A DNA stretch of 64,000 nucleotides from NVTR01 sp036480115 (GCA_965224795.1 CBDDAE010000002.1:682001-746000); one strand, 5' to 3'. Positions 18,484-27,863 are shown, counted from the stretch's first letter. Notes: generated by a model not told the origin, from the sequence alone. Made by a program: numbers and translations.

Positions 18484-19545
18484 TCAGAATGCCCCGTAGG
18501 ATAGAATTGCCGCTTCCGACCGTGTCAGATTACGGCGGGCAAATTCGCCATATGAAAAAGCATCCTGGCGTATATCTGGGAACCTTTCCCACAACCGACC
18601 CCGTTGCTGCGGATTCATTTCCTGCGTGTCCATCCCGGCGGGATGGAAGGTTTCCACCTCTACGCCGTTTGCCCAAACAATTTGATGGTGGTCCAACATC
18701 AGGTGAACATAGGTGACACCCCGACAGCGGTGATCCAAACAGATGGTAGTGTCGTTAACCAAATCGCGGGCTGCCACCAGGACCTCGTCTGAGTTAAACA
18801 GGCTTTGCGCCACAGGCCCCCTAACCAACACCCGGTGATCTGGTGACAGGATCAAGTCTTCGTCCGGTTCACCATCTGCCAAAACATGAGCTTTCAGGCG
18901 GATCGGACGCAACTGCGGCAAAGCTACAAGTCTACCGCCGGAAATTTGGCGCTGGCCAATCCAGCGTATGGCCTGATTGCCGTTGTCCTTGGTGCAAATT
19001 AAATCGCCCTCACGCAAATCCTGCACCCGCTTGGAACCGTCCGGGGTGTCGATACTTGTTGAAGGTACAAAACAAATGGTGCCATTTGCGGTTGAATCTA
19101 ACTCGGGCAGAACACCGGGCAAGGAGCAAGACATGACCCAAAGATCGGCGCTTGCCGGGGGCATAACGCCCAGAAACAGGATCATGGGATGCTGTGTGCC
19201 ATCGACAAATATCAGAGATGCCTGATATTTATCGTGTCCGTCAGTTATTTCAAATCCATATCTAAACAGGGGTTGTTCGGATAATCCACATTCGATTCTA
19301 CCAAAATTAGTATCCGGATTGCCAAGAAAGCGCCTGACTTTACAGGCGGCGCGCCTATGGGTTTCGATGATGCCATCGGCATTTTCCAGAACCAAAATAT
19401 CGCGAGGGTCATCAACGCGGATGGCTTGACCTTGCCAACGCCATGTGGACCCGACCGCTATTGCGTTCGGGTCCGTACCCACCAAACCGTCCAGTTCTGT
19501 CTGGGCCCAAGATATTAGGAACGTGCCAGAACTGCGCGTTGCCAT
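18484..19545 (-). CDS. Hint domain protein
   Basis: Encodes 353 residues. The N-terminal half (about 1-150) is unassigned. From about residue 155 a Hint_2-type domain (hedgehog/intein fold) begins with the family cysteine in TICFVPSTSIDTPDG. It continues with VQDLREGDLICTKDNG, LILSPDHRVLVRG and LDHHQIVWANGVEVETFHP. Roseobacters carry many such proteins, often exported and suspected to self-process, with no known role. Unlike the second Hint protein in this window, this one keeps the nucleophilic Cys position. It follows nrdJ on the same strand, 134 bases away. Confidence 0.85.
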   Translation of the reverse strand: MATRSSGTFLISWAQTELDGLVGTDPNAIAVGSTWRWQGQAIRVDDPRDILVLENADGIIETHRRAACKVRRFLGNPDTNFGRIECGLSEQPLFRYGFEITDGHDKYQASLIFVDGTQHPMILFLGVMPPASADLWVMSCSLPGVLPELDSTANGTICFVPSTSIDTPDGSKRVQDLREGDLICTKDNGNQAIRWIGQRQISGGRLVALPQLRPIRLKAHVLADGEPDEDLILSPDHRVLVRGPVAQSLFNSDEVLVAARDLVNDTTICLDHRCRGVTYVHLMLDHHQIVWANGVEVETFHPAGMDTQEMNPQQRGRLWERFPDIRQDAFSYGEFARRNLTRSEAAILSYGAF

Positions 19546-19580
19546 GCCTGTGAAACCTGCCGTCGTTTTTTATTTTCTTT

Positions 19581-19609
19581 AGCGAATCATTACCTAGTTA
19601 TGATTCGCT
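19581..19609. repeat. Inverted repeat upstream of the Hint gene
   Basis: A perfect 10-bp inverted repeat (AGCGAATCAT/ATGATTCGCT) has a 9-base centre containing CTAG. It lies 36-64 bases before the Hint gene start and 71 bases after nrdJ. No U-run follows in either direction, so it looks more like an operator or RNA processing site than an intrinsic terminator. Confidence 0.45.
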
Positions 19610-19679
19610 GGAAAGATCACGGGGGTTGGAATTCGCTCGACTGTGGCCGTAAAGACTCAACTATCGAATCAGCAAGGGG

Positions 19680-21941
19680 TTATCCGCATTTTGAAAAGCC
19701 GCAATTGGCGCACGTCATGCAGCCCTCCACCATCCGCAGCTCAGGGCTGCCGCAGGATGTGCAAGTTTTGCCCTTTGGCGCACCCATGGATTCAACCTGG
19801 GCATGGGGGTCTGTTTTCAACCCCATGCCTTCGCCCTGAATAAAGTCGATGGATATCAGATGTTGTTCGATTACACCGCCGATGGCCGCCAAAATGGACG
19901 GAATGTATTTCCCTTCCATCCAGGCCCCACCGCGCGGATCAAACACGGCCTTAAGTTCTTCAACCACAAAAGACACATCGCCACCACGCCGGAACACGGC
20001 GGAAATCATCCGGGTCAGGGCAACAGTCCAGGCGAAATGTTCCATGTTTTTGGAATTTATGAACACTTCGAACGGACGACGATGCCCACCCAGAACGATG
20101 TCATTGATGGTGATGTAAATCGCGTGTTCGCTGTCGGGCCAGCGCAGTTTATAGGTGTTGCCTTCCAGTTCCTTCGGGCGCTCAAGTGGTTCGGAAATAT
20201 AGACCACGTCGGCACCAGTATCAATTTCGGGCGCAGTTTCAGATGTTTCAGTAACGGATAAAACTGAGCCGGTGACTTCATTGGGGCGATAGGTGGTACA
20301 GCCTTTGCAACCGGTGTCATACGCTTCTTGGTAAACTTCTTTAAATGCCTCAAAAGAAATATCTTCCGGGCAATTGATAGTTTTGGATATCGAGCTATCC
20401 ACCCATTTTTGCGCGGCCGCCTGCATGCGTACATGGTCCATTGGCGCAAGCGTTTGGGCATTGACGAAGTAGTCCGGCAATTCAGTATCGCCATATTTGT
20501 CGCGCCACATTTGCACCGCGTAATCCACGACTTCCTCTTGGGTGCGGCTGCCGTCCTTTTGCAGGACTTTACGGCTGTAGCCATAGGCAAACACCGGTTC
20601 AATCCCGGAACTGACATTGCCCGCATACAGGCTGATGGTGCCGGTGGGGGCGATTGAGGTCAGCAAAGCGTTGCGAATACCGTGTTTGGCAATGGCATCG
20701 CGCACATCGGCGTCCATTCCCTGCATCGCTCCGCTGGCCAAATACGCCTTTTCATCGAATAACGGAAAAGCGCCCTTTTCCTGTGCCAAATCCACTGAGG
20801 CCAGATAGGCGGCGCGCGAAAGTGCATGCAACCAGTGTTCAGTCTGACGCGCCGCTTCTTTGGAACCATAGCGCAGGCCCAGCATCAGCAATGCATCCGC
20901 CAGCCCAGTTACACCCAAACCAATGCGACGTTTGGCTTTGGCTTCGCTTTCCTGTGCTTCCAGCGGAAAGCGCGAAATATCGACCACGTTATCCATCATC
21001 CGAACGGCTGTTTGCACCAGAACCCCTAGGGCATCGACATCCAGCTTTGCGTTTTTCTCAAAGGGATTTTCCACCAACCTTGCCAAGTTGATCGATCCAA
21101 GCAAACAGGCGCCATAGGGCGGCAGAGGCTGTTCACCGCAGGGGTTGGTCGCAGCGATGTTTTCGCAATATGCCAGGTTGTTCATCTGGTTGATACGGTC
21201 GATAAATATCACGCCGGGTTCCGCAAATTCGTAGGTGGCGCGCATGATCTTGTCCCACAGATCACGGGCCTGAAGGCTGGTATAAACTTTACCCTCAAAA
21301 ATCAGATCCCAGCTGCCATCGGCTGCCACGGCTTGCATAAAGGGATCAGTGATCAGCACTGACAGGTTGAAATTTCGCAATCTGGCCGGATCGGACTTGG
21401 CGGCTACGAAATCCGCAATATCGGGGTGATCACAGCGCATGGTGGCCATCATCGCGCCGCGTCGCGATCCGGCGGACATGATGGTGCGACACATGGCGTC
21501 CCAGACATCCATGAACGAAAGCGGCCCCGACGCATCAGCGGCAACGCCTAAAACATCCGCGCCCTTGGGACGCAAAGTGGAAAAATCATAGCCAATGCCG
21601 CCGCCCTGTTGCAGGGTTAACGCCGCCTCTTTCAGCATATCAAAGATGCCAGCCATGCTGTCAGGGATCGTGCCCATAACAAAACAGTTGAACAGGGTGA
21701 CCGAGCGGTCGGTTCCCGCACCTGCAGTGATACGCCCCGCCGGCAGGAATTTAAAATCCTCAAGAGCAGAATAAAACCGATCTTCCCATTTCTTCGCATC
21801 CGTTTCCGGTTCGGCCAGGGCCTTGGCAATGCGGTGCCAGGTATCTTCAACGCCTTGATCAATGGCCGTGCCATCCGCCTGTTTCAGGCGATACTTCATA
21901 TCCCAGATACTTTCGGCAATTGGGGCGGAAAATTGGTTCAT
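19680..21941 (-). CDS. nrdJ: Adenosylcobalamin-dependent ribonucleotide reductase (class II)
   Basis: Encodes 753 residues. It reduces ribonucleotides to deoxyribonucleotides using a B12-derived radical and so works with or without oxygen. Visible motifs are the substrate-site NPCGEQPLPPYGACLLGSIN near residue 267, PTGTISLYAGN near residue 427, and a cysteine-rich tail, CTSCGSPELR with CMTCANCGFSKCG, that relays electrons to the active site. The N-terminal segment is short compared with class I enzymes (no ATP cone seen). I looked for a cobalamin riboswitch upstream and did not see one. Confidence 0.95.
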   Translation of the reverse strand: MNQFSAPIAESIWDMKYRLKQADGTAIDQGVEDTWHRIAKALAEPETDAKKWEDRFYSALEDFKFLPAGRITAGAGTDRSVTLFNCFVMGTIPDSMAGIFDMLKEAALTLQQGGGIGYDFSTLRPKGADVLGVAADASGPLSFMDVWDAMCRTIMSAGSRRGAMMATMRCDHPDIADFVAAKSDPARLRNFNLSVLITDPFMQAVAADGSWDLIFEGKVYTSLQARDLWDKIMRATYEFAEPGVIFIDRINQMNNLAYCENIAATNPCGEQPLPPYGACLLGSINLARLVENPFEKNAKLDVDALGVLVQTAVRMMDNVVDISRFPLEAQESEAKAKRRIGLGVTGLADALLMLGLRYGSKEAARQTEHWLHALSRAAYLASVDLAQEKGAFPLFDEKAYLASGAMQGMDADVRDAIAKHGIRNALLTSIAPTGTISLYAGNVSSGIEPVFAYGYSRKVLQKDGSRTQEEVVDYAVQMWRDKYGDTELPDYFVNAQTLAPMDHVRMQAAAQKWVDSSISKTINCPEDISFEAFKEVYQEAYDTGCKGCTTYRPNEVTGSVLSVTETSETAPEIDTGADVVYISEPLERPKELEGNTYKLRWPDSEHAIYITINDIVLGGHRRPFEVFINSKNMEHFAWTVALTRMISAVFRRGGDVSFVVEELKAVFDPRGGAWMEGKYIPSILAAIGGVIEQHLISIDFIQGEGMGLKTDPHAQVESMGAPKGKTCTSCGSPELRMVEGCMTCANCGFSKCG

Positions 21942-21976
21942 AGCAGTGTTCCCATAGGGGGTTGGGCAGGCAATCT

Positions 21977-22005
21977 AGCCTAGTTGTAACAAGCCAGCCG
22001 GTCAA
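21977..22005 (-). promoter_or_regulatory. Candidate sigma70-type promoter of nrdJ
   Basis: On the minus strand TTGACC (22005-22000) is followed after 17 bases by TAGGCT (21982-21977), 36 bases before the nrdJ start. The spacing is ideal and the -35 strong; the -10 is weak. Confidence 0.45.
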
Positions 22006-22093
22006 CGTTTCTGGCAGGGCGCAGCGTACTTGTGTTCCAGCCTGTTGCTGCTAGGTTAATTGGTGGGATTCATACTGTATCTTGGGGGCGAAA

Positions 22094-22513
22094 TTGAGGC
22101 AATACATAAATCTGGTAAAGTTATGTGTCGGCGTCCAATCGCTTGCCGACCTTACCAGCCGTATTGACGCCCGAAACAGCACCGAAACCAAACACGTAAC
22201 CCGGATGTGGCCCAAGCGTCAGCAAGAGCTGCTGGCTGGGGGATCACTATATTGGGTGATCAAAGGTGTGGTGCAGGCCCGACAGCGGATCATTGCCCTG
22301 GATGAGGTGATCGGACAGGACGGCATTCGGCGCTGCGGCATTCGTATGGATGCCCTTCTGGTCCACACCCAGCCAGCTGTAAAACGCCCGTTTCAGGGGT
22401 GGCGATATTTAACCATAGAAAATGCACCGCCGGACCTTCCGAAGATGCGGGCCAGTGATACGGATATCCCAACAGCGTTAAACTCTGCGTTGGCTGAAAT
22501 TGGCGTACTGTGA
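22094..22513 (+). CDS. DUF1489 family protein
   Basis: Encodes about 139 residues. The patterns INLVKLCVGV, THVTRMWPKRQQELL-like and GSLYWVIKGVVQARQRI are typical of DUF1489, a conserved alphaproteobacterial family without known function. A TTG at 22094 is chosen because a GGGGGC element precedes it by about 5 bases. An upstream TTG at 22082 would add four residues. The stop overlaps the GTG start of cutC by 3 bases (GTGA), suggesting co-translation. Confidence 0.8.
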   Translation: MRQYINLVKLCVGVQSLADLTSRIDARNSTETKHVTRMWPKRQQELLAGGSLYWVIKGVVQARQRIIALDEVIGQDGIRRCGIRMDALLVHTQPAVKRPFQGWRYLTIENAPPDLPKMRASDTDIPTALNSALAEIGVL

Positions 22514-23244
22514 CGGGTGCAAGGCTTGAAGTTTGCGTGGATACGATTGCCGGATTCCACGCCGCCGTTGCCGGCGGGGCCGATCGGGTGGAACTGTGCG
22601 CGGCCCTTGATCTGGGTGGCCTTACACCAACACCGGGGTTGATAGCGGCGGCACGCGGATTAGCGATACCGGTGCGTTGTATGATCCGGCCACGGGCGGG
22701 GGATTTTTGTTTCAGCCGGGCCGAAGTTGATCAAATGAAAGCTGACATTGATGCAGTGAATGCTGCAGGGCTTGCAGGCATTGTACTGGGTGCGGCAACG
22801 CCGGGCGGGCAACTGGATGTGGCGGTTCTGCAGGAACTACGTAACCATGCCAACCAATTGGGGGCAACGCTGCACAGGGTTATTGATACAGTGCCAGACC
22901 GGCTGACACTTGTTGAAACTGCAGTGACGCTTGGGTTTGATACGGTTCTTAGTTCTGGCGGTGCCGGGCGCGCAATTGATGCCTGTCCCGCTCTTGGTGA
23001 CATGGTCAAAGTGGCGAACGGGCGGTTGGATATCATGCCAGGGTCGGGGGTGGGCGCAGAAAATGGATTGGAAATTCTGCGAGCCACCGGGGCGAAATGG
23101 CTGCACAGTTCCTGTTCAGCGGGCGTAAAAATGCCCTCAAAGCTGGTTGAGAAGGGGTTTTGTCCGGTCAGTATGGCGCAAACCAACACAGGTAAAACAA
23201 GCGCGTTGGCCGATATCTGTCATGGATTTAGTGTTAAAGAATAA
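22510..23244 (+). CDS. cutC: CutC family protein (copper homeostasis)
   Basis: Encodes 244 residues with the TIM-barrel pattern of CutC: LEVCVDTIAGFHAAVAGGAD, RVELCAALDLGGLTPTPGL, VRCMIRPRAGDF, and HRVIDTVPD. The family was linked to copper tolerance, but the biochemical role is still unclear. GTG at 22510 overlaps the DUF1489 stop. Its end overlaps the end of the convergent HAD hydrolase gene by 11 bases. Confidence 0.9.
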   Translation: MTGARLEVCVDTIAGFHAAVAGGADRVELCAALDLGGLTPTPGLIAAARGLAIPVRCMIRPRAGDFCFSRAEVDQMKADIDAVNAAGLAGIVLGAATPGGQLDVAVLQELRNHANQLGATLHRVIDTVPDRLTLVETAVTLGFDTVLSSGGAGRAIDACPALGDMVKVANGRLDIMPGSGVGAENGLEILRATGAKWLHSSCSAGVKMPSKLVEKGFCPVSMAQTNTGKTSALADICHGFSVKE

Positions 23245-23848
23245 CCGCCAGTTTTTCTGCCAAGCCGATGTAACCGTTTTCCGGAAAATGGTGCGCCTGC
23301 CAACCACAGGCCTTGGCGGCGTCGATATTTTCAAGGTAGTCATCGACAAATAAGATTTCGCAAGACTGTAAGCCTAGATCGTCCTGAATGGTCTTGAAAT
23401 AATTTGGGTCGGGCTTAGCCACCCCCATTCGCCCGGAGGAATACAGTTTTTCAACCTGCGCCCCGTACCCCATTTCATTTTCGATATAGCTGGAACGGCG
23501 GGTTTCATTGTTGGTGGCAATAATCTGACGCAAACCGGCAGTTCGAAGGCGTTTCATCAGATCCAGCATTTGTTCACAGGGGAATGCATCGGCGCGAAAC
23601 CAATAGTTCAAAAGCTCTTCCGGTTCAGCCGAGAAACCGGCATGGGCCTTAAAGCGCTGCAAACGGTGCAGCAAATCTTCCTGACCCCGCATGATCGGCC
23701 AGAAGCCGTCTGCGAACATGAACTTTTCAAAGACTTGCCGATCAATCCCGAAATCCCCAAGACTGTCCTGCCAAACGAAGCGGCCATTAATGACATTTCG
23801 GTTCAGAACCCCGTCAAAGTCCCAGGCTATGCAACGTACCCGTTTCAT
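23234..23848 (-). CDS. HAD-family hydrolase
   Basis: Encodes 204 residues. The nucleophile motif is WDFDGVLNR (first Asp at residue 10, acid/base Asp at 12). The threonine/serine motif is IIATNNETRR, the lysine is in GVAKPDPNYF, and the final acidic motif is ILFVDDYLENIDAA. This order is that of HAD subfamily IA phosphatases. It starts within the hisG stop (4-bp overlap), so it is the last gene of hisS-hisZ-hisG-HAD. By position it might supply a phosphatase step, for example histidinol-phosphate phosphatase, but that is only a suggestion. Confidence 0.88.
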   Translation of the reverse strand: MKRVRCIAWDFDGVLNRNVINGRFVWQDSLGDFGIDRQVFEKFMFADGFWPIMRGQEDLLHRLQRFKAHAGFSAEPEELLNYWFRADAFPCEQMLDLMKRLRTAGLRQIIATNNETRRSSYIENEMGYGAQVEKLYSSGRMGVAKPDPNYFKTIQDDLGLQSCEILFVDDYLENIDAAKACGWQAHHFPENGYIGLAEKLAVIL

Positions 23849-24537
23849 GGGGACAGCTTTTTTAACAGGGTCTGAAAGACAGTATGGTCGGCCTTTGACA
23901 GTTGCAAATTTCTGGAAGAAAACAGCGTTGCCTGACTTTTGTGTATAACACCATCCGACAGCAATTTCAGATAGTTAGCCCGTAATGTTTCGCCAGTTGA
24001 AGTAATGTCAGCCACCGCTTCAGCAGTTTGGTTTCCTACCGTGCCCTCAGTTGCCCCCTGGCTATCTACCAGTTGATAATCCGCCACACCGTGACCTTGT
24101 AGAAATTCCCGCACTAACCGGTGGTATTTGGTGGCGATGCGCAAACGACGTGCGTGATTGGCGCGAAACTGCGCCGCCACGGCATCCAGATCATCCAAGG
24201 TATCAACATCAACCCAGGCCTGAGGAACAGCCAGAACCAGATCGGCGTGGCCGAAACCCATTTTTGTTACTTCGTTCACCTGTTTGTCCCAGGGCGCGAG
24301 TTTCTCACGCACCAAATCTGATCCGGTTACGCCAAAGTGTATACGCCCGGCTGCTAGTTCCCGGGGGATTTCACCTGCCGATAACAGTACCAATTCCACA
24401 CTATCAACCCCGGCGATTGTGCCCGCATATTCCCGTTCACCGCCGGTGCGCTGCAACTGGATGCCGCGTTTGGCAAACCAATCTACGGTTTTGTCCATCA
24501 GACGACCCTTGGAAGGGATACCCAGTTTGATGCTCAT
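23845..24537 (-). CDS. hisG: ATP phosphoribosyltransferase, short form
   Basis: Encodes 230 residues. It catalyses the first step of histidine synthesis, joining ATP and PRPP. The start MSIKLGIPSKGRLMDKTV is typical, and the PRPP loop lies near DSQGATEGTVGNQTAEAV. It lacks the C-terminal regulatory domain of the long form, so it needs HisZ, which is encoded directly upstream with a 4-bp overlap. Feedback control by histidine would act through HisZ. Confidence 0.95.
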   Translation of the reverse strand: MSIKLGIPSKGRLMDKTVDWFAKRGIQLQRTGGEREYAGTIAGVDSVELVLLSAGEIPRELAAGRIHFGVTGSDLVREKLAPWDKQVNEVTKMGFGHADLVLAVPQAWVDVDTLDDLDAVAAQFRANHARRLRIATKYHRLVREFLQGHGVADYQLVDSQGATEGTVGNQTAEAVADITSTGETLRANYLKLLSDGVIHKSQATLFSSRNLQLSKADHTVFQTLLKKLSP

Positions 24538-25610
24538 GGTTTTGGCCCATAAAATTCGGGCCGGATCACCCCGCCAACGGCCGGGATTGAGCGCCCCTGC
24601 CCCAATACCTGCGTCAATGCATCATAGCGCCCGCCGGTGGCAATTGGCGGCAGTTCGGGCTGGTTTTCAGCGTAGAAGCCAAAAACAAATCCGTCGTAAT
24701 ATTCCATTGACGTACGCCCATAACTGCCAATGAAATCAAGGGTATCTACGTCAATCCCATGGCCATCAAGCACATCAAGCCTGGCAGACAGGCCCTGTGC
24801 TGCCGCAGTAAGGGCGGGCATTGCTTTGGCAAATTCAATCAATCGATTCAGGGCATCGGCAGAAGTTGTTTTGAGGTCAAGGATACGATCAAGCAGGTCT
24901 ACCTGTTCGCCGCTGATCGGCGGGTCCAGCGCATCCTGCCGCAGGGCGTCAATGCGGTCTGAAATCTCAGCCAAACTACGGACACCGGTAACTTTTCCAA
25001 CCGATTTCAGGATGTCAGGATCGTTAAGTAAGTCCGTTCTTGCATGCGGGGGTTTGACCATACCGCCGTAACGTTCAAGCAATGCCCGAAACCGTTTGGG
25101 TCGCCAGATGTGGCGCATCAGCGCTGATTTTCGCCGGTCCGTGGTGGACAGGCCCAGAACTGCCGCCCGTAAAATAGCGATGTCACCGGTTACCGGGTGC
25201 AGGTTCAGGGGCACTAAAATCTTAGAAAATAAGGCAAAAACCTCGGCGTCTGCCGCCGCTGGATTACTGCGGTCAAACACTTCATAGCCAACCTGAAGGT
25301 ATTCGCTGGCACGCCCGCCGTCACTTTCCTGGCGACGAAATACTTTCCCAGCATAGGTGTAACGGGCCGGTTCCGCCCCATCGTGCATGTGCATCTGAAC
25401 CACAGGAACGGTGAAATCCGGGCGTAACATTTGCTCACCCTTTAGCGGATCATGGGTGACAAAAGCCCGTGCCCGAATGTCTTCACCGTATAGGTCCAGC
25501 AAGGTATCAGCCGGTTGCAAAATGTCGGTTTCAACGACTTGCGCCCCGGCTTCCTGCAACAATGCCAACAGCCGGGCCGCTTCAGTACTTATTGCCGTTT
25601 TGGTTTGCAT
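24534..25610 (-). CDS. hisZ: ATP phosphoribosyltransferase regulatory subunit
   Basis: Encodes 358 residues resembling the catalytic core of histidyl-tRNA synthetase, for example LLDLYGEDIRARAFVTHDP, RPDFTVPVVQMHMH and EYLQVGYEVFDRS. It lacks the anticodon-binding domain. HisZ forms an octamer with short HisG and makes it active and histidine-sensitive. It sits between hisS and hisG with 1- and 4-base overlaps. The adjacency of hisS and hisZ fits the view that HisZ arose from a HisS copy. Confidence 0.94.
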   Translation of the reverse strand: MQTKTAISTEAARLLALLQEAGAQVVETDILQPADTLLDLYGEDIRARAFVTHDPLKGEQMLRPDFTVPVVQMHMHDGAEPARYTYAGKVFRRQESDGGRASEYLQVGYEVFDRSNPAAADAEVFALFSKILVPLNLHPVTGDIAILRAAVLGLSTTDRRKSALMRHIWRPKRFRALLERYGGMVKPPHARTDLLNDPDILKSVGKVTGVRSLAEISDRIDALRQDALDPPISGEQVDLLDRILDLKTTSADALNRLIEFAKAMPALTAAAQGLSARLDVLDGHGIDVDTLDFIGSYGRTSMEYYDGFVFGFYAENQPELPPIATGGRYDALTQVLGQGRSIPAVGGVIRPEFYGPKP

Positions 25611-27118
25611 CAGGGATTTCGGGCCAAAATTTTGCGCACCTCTGCCACCAGATCTGCCCGCGTCACCTCAACCTGTGCCGGTTGGGTTTTCCATTCTTCA
25701 TGGGTGGCGCTCTGGGCAATTTTTTCCCCCAGGATCAGGTCTTTTAGCTGCACGACACCGCGGTCTTTTTCATCGCCACCTTCGATAACCGCAACTGGTG
25801 AGCGGCGTTTATCAGCGTATTTCAACTGGTTACCGAAGTTTTTCGGATTGCCAAGATAGACCTCCGCGCGAATACCGGCGTTGCGCAATTCAGCGGCCAT
25901 GCTTTGGTAATCCGCCATTCTATCGCGATCCATCACCGTAACGATGACCGGGCCCGCACTGGCAGATGCACTTTCGTTTTTAGCCTGCAGTGCAGCTAAC
26001 AATCTGTCTACACCAATGGAAATTCCGGTGGCGGGAACCGCTTGGCCGGTGAAACGTTTGACCAGGTCGTCGTAACGGCCACCACCAGCAACCGAGCCAA
26101 ATTGGCGCGGTCGACCCTTTTCATCAAGGGTTTCAAAGGTCAGCTCTGCTTCAAAAACCGGGCCAGTATAGTAGCCAAGGCCACGCACGATTGACGGGTC
26201 AATTTCAATGCGGTCAGGCCCGTAACCTTGGGCATCAAGCAGGGTTGCGATGGTTTCAAGTTCGCTGACGCCTTCATTGCCGATGACTGAATTGCCGACA
26301 AGTTCGGATAGTTGCGCCACGGTTTTTGCCCCGGTATCGCCTTTGGCAGCCATGAAGCCCATAACGATGTCGGCTTGTTCTGCTGCCAAACCGGCGCCTT
26401 TGGTAAAGTCGCCACTGGCGTCCTTTCGCCCTTCACCCAAAAGGGCTCGCACACCGTCCGGGCCCAGGCGATCCAACTTATCAATAGCACGTAAAACCAC
26501 ACCCCGTTCGGGCGCGAATTTTTCAGGGTTCTGGGGGTCCAGAACACCCGCGCGTTCCATCACACCGTTCAGAACTTTGCGGTTGTTGACCTTGACGATA
26601 TAGTCGCAACCGTCAATGCCGACGGCTTCCAAAGTGTCGGCAAGCATTGAACAAATCTCGGCATCCGCAGCGACACTTGCCGTACCAACTGTATCTGCAT
26701 CACATTGATAAAATTGACGAAAACGCCCCGGACCGGGTTTTTCGTTGCGCCAGACCGGGCCCATTGCGTAGCGGCGGTACGGGTTGGGCAAGTCGTTTCT
26801 GTGCTGGGCATAGACCCGCGCCAGGGGGGCCGTCAGATCATATCGCAGCGCCAGCCAATCGCCCGGCTGGTCACTGGCATTATCTTCCTGCCAAGCAAAC
26901 ACACCCTCATTTGGGCGATCAACATCGGGCAGGAATTTACCAAGTGCGTCCACGGTTTCCACAGCCGAACTTTCCAGAGCTTCAAAGCCATAAAGATGAT
27001 AGACCTCGGCAATCTTATCCAACATTGCCTTGCGTTCAGCGACTTCTGCGCCGAAATAGTCCCGAAAGCCCTTGGGCGTTTGCGCCTTGGGGCGGGGCTG
27101 TTTTTTAACTTTCGCCAT
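25610..27118 (-). CDS. hisS: Histidyl-tRNA synthetase
   Basis: Encodes 502 residues from the ATG at 27118, chosen because GAGGATC lies 6-8 bases upstream. A longer frame to 27178 lacks such a site and has an unlike leader. Class II motifs are visible: KGFRDYFGAEVAERKAM (motif 1 area), LRYDLTAPLARVYAQH, YRRYAMGPVWRNEKPGPGR (motif 2), GLGYYTGPVFEAEL, and ATGISIGVDRLLAAL (motif 3). A C-terminal anticodon-binding domain follows. The protein is longer than the 420-residue E. coli form, as in other alphaproteobacteria. Confidence 0.95.
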   Translation of the reverse strand: MAKVKKQPRPKAQTPKGFRDYFGAEVAERKAMLDKIAEVYHLYGFEALESSAVETVDALGKFLPDVDRPNEGVFAWQEDNASDQPGDWLALRYDLTAPLARVYAQHRNDLPNPYRRYAMGPVWRNEKPGPGRFRQFYQCDADTVGTASVAADAEICSMLADTLEAVGIDGCDYIVKVNNRKVLNGVMERAGVLDPQNPEKFAPERGVVLRAIDKLDRLGPDGVRALLGEGRKDASGDFTKGAGLAAEQADIVMGFMAAKGDTGAKTVAQLSELVGNSVIGNEGVSELETIATLLDAQGYGPDRIEIDPSIVRGLGYYTGPVFEAELTFETLDEKGRPRQFGSVAGGGRYDDLVKRFTGQAVPATGISIGVDRLLAALQAKNESASASAGPVIVTVMDRDRMADYQSMAAELRNAGIRAEVYLGNPKNFGNQLKYADKRRSPVAVIEGGDEKDRGVVQLKDLILGEKIAQSATHEEWKTQPAQVEVTRADLVAEVRKILARNP

Positions 27119-27192
27119 GGTCTGATCCTCGTGATCCTTACTGGCGGGCGGTCTAGCGAAAAGGCGTGCAAGGGGCAAGCGATGGGGTTGAA

Positions 27193-27399
27193 ATGAACGA
27201 CAAAATTCAAAATCTGGAAGAGAGCCTGGCGCATCTGAGCCGTGTAGTGGAAGAATTATCCGATGTGGCCGCTCGGCAAGAGGACGAGATTAGCCAGTTG
27301 AAACGGCGCCAAGAAATGCTGATGCGGCGCGAGGCAGAACGCGAAGCAGCCGAAAGCGGCGGCGTTCAGATGGGGGACGACAAGCCGCCGCATTGGTAA
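27193..27399 (+). CDS. slyX: SlyX family protein
   Basis: Encodes 68 residues from the ATG at 27193, just after a GGGG element. The N-terminal two thirds form a coiled coil (IQNLEESLAHLSRVVEEL, RQEDEISQLKRRQEMLM), and the end DDKPPHW matches the conserved PPHY/PPHW tail of SlyX. Function is unknown. It is divergent from hisS and convergent with the HIT-like gene. Confidence 0.85.
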   Translation: MNDKIQNLEESLAHLSRVVEELSDVAARQEDEISQLKRRQEMLMRREAEREAAESGGVQMGDDKPPHW

Positions 27400-27422
27400 C
27401 AAATTTCGTGTTAGCGGCATCC

Positions 27423-27863
27423 TTACGCGGCTAGGTGGTTTTTAACGTTCTCGATGAATTTGGTGTCATGTTCTGGCTTAAACCTGCGCGCTGTTTTCCA
27501 GGAATAGCCCATGCAAGCGGGCATGCAGCGTTTGTCTGGTTTTTCCCAGTCATAGCGCGGCATAAGGTGGGTATGCAGGGCTGGCTCAGAATTGCCCCAA
27601 GTTTCATAGTTCATGCGACTGGCATCGGTTGTTGCCAATATGGCGTCTCCGCAACGCAGCACATCCAATGAATACTGAATTCTGCCATCTTCGTTAAGGT
27701 CATTGATGCTGGCAATCACGGGATCAGCCAAAAAAACGCAGTAACCCGGCAGGGGTTGAACATCGCCAATAACCAGCCAGCCCGAAGGAAGTTTGGAAAT
27801 AACAAACCTATTTTCGCCAACGCGAGCCATCTCCACACGCTGGGAAATCAGACTCTGGCTCAT
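27423..27863 (-). CDS. HIT-like domain protein (Ap4A hydrolase-like)
   Basis: Encodes 146 residues. The segment NSEPALHTHLMPRYDWE near residue 92 has the HxH of the histidine triad, but the third histidine is a methionine. I have seen the same in a branch of HIT-like proteins annotated as diadenosine tetraphosphate hydrolases, where this site is LHAH-type. Substrate and activity are therefore uncertain. It overlaps the dnaE stop by 4 bases, so it is cotranscribed with dnaE. Confidence 0.7.
   Translation of the reverse strand: MSQSLISQRVEMARVGENRFVISKLPSGWLVIGDVQPLPGYCVFLADPVIASINDLNEDGRIQYSLDVLRCGDAILATTDASRMNYETWGNSEPALHTHLMPRYDWEKPDKRCMPACMGYSWKTARRFKPEHDTKFIENVKNHLAA

Noticed and set aside
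21942..22081. Cobalamin riboswitch upstream of nrdJ
   Set aside because: I looked for the B12-box and accompanying stems because NrdJ needs B12; none were present in this short leader.
27423..27863. Loss-of-function HIT protein because the third histidine is missing
   Set aside because: A HxH-only site is normal in a branch of HIT-like proteins, so it is not evidence of decay.
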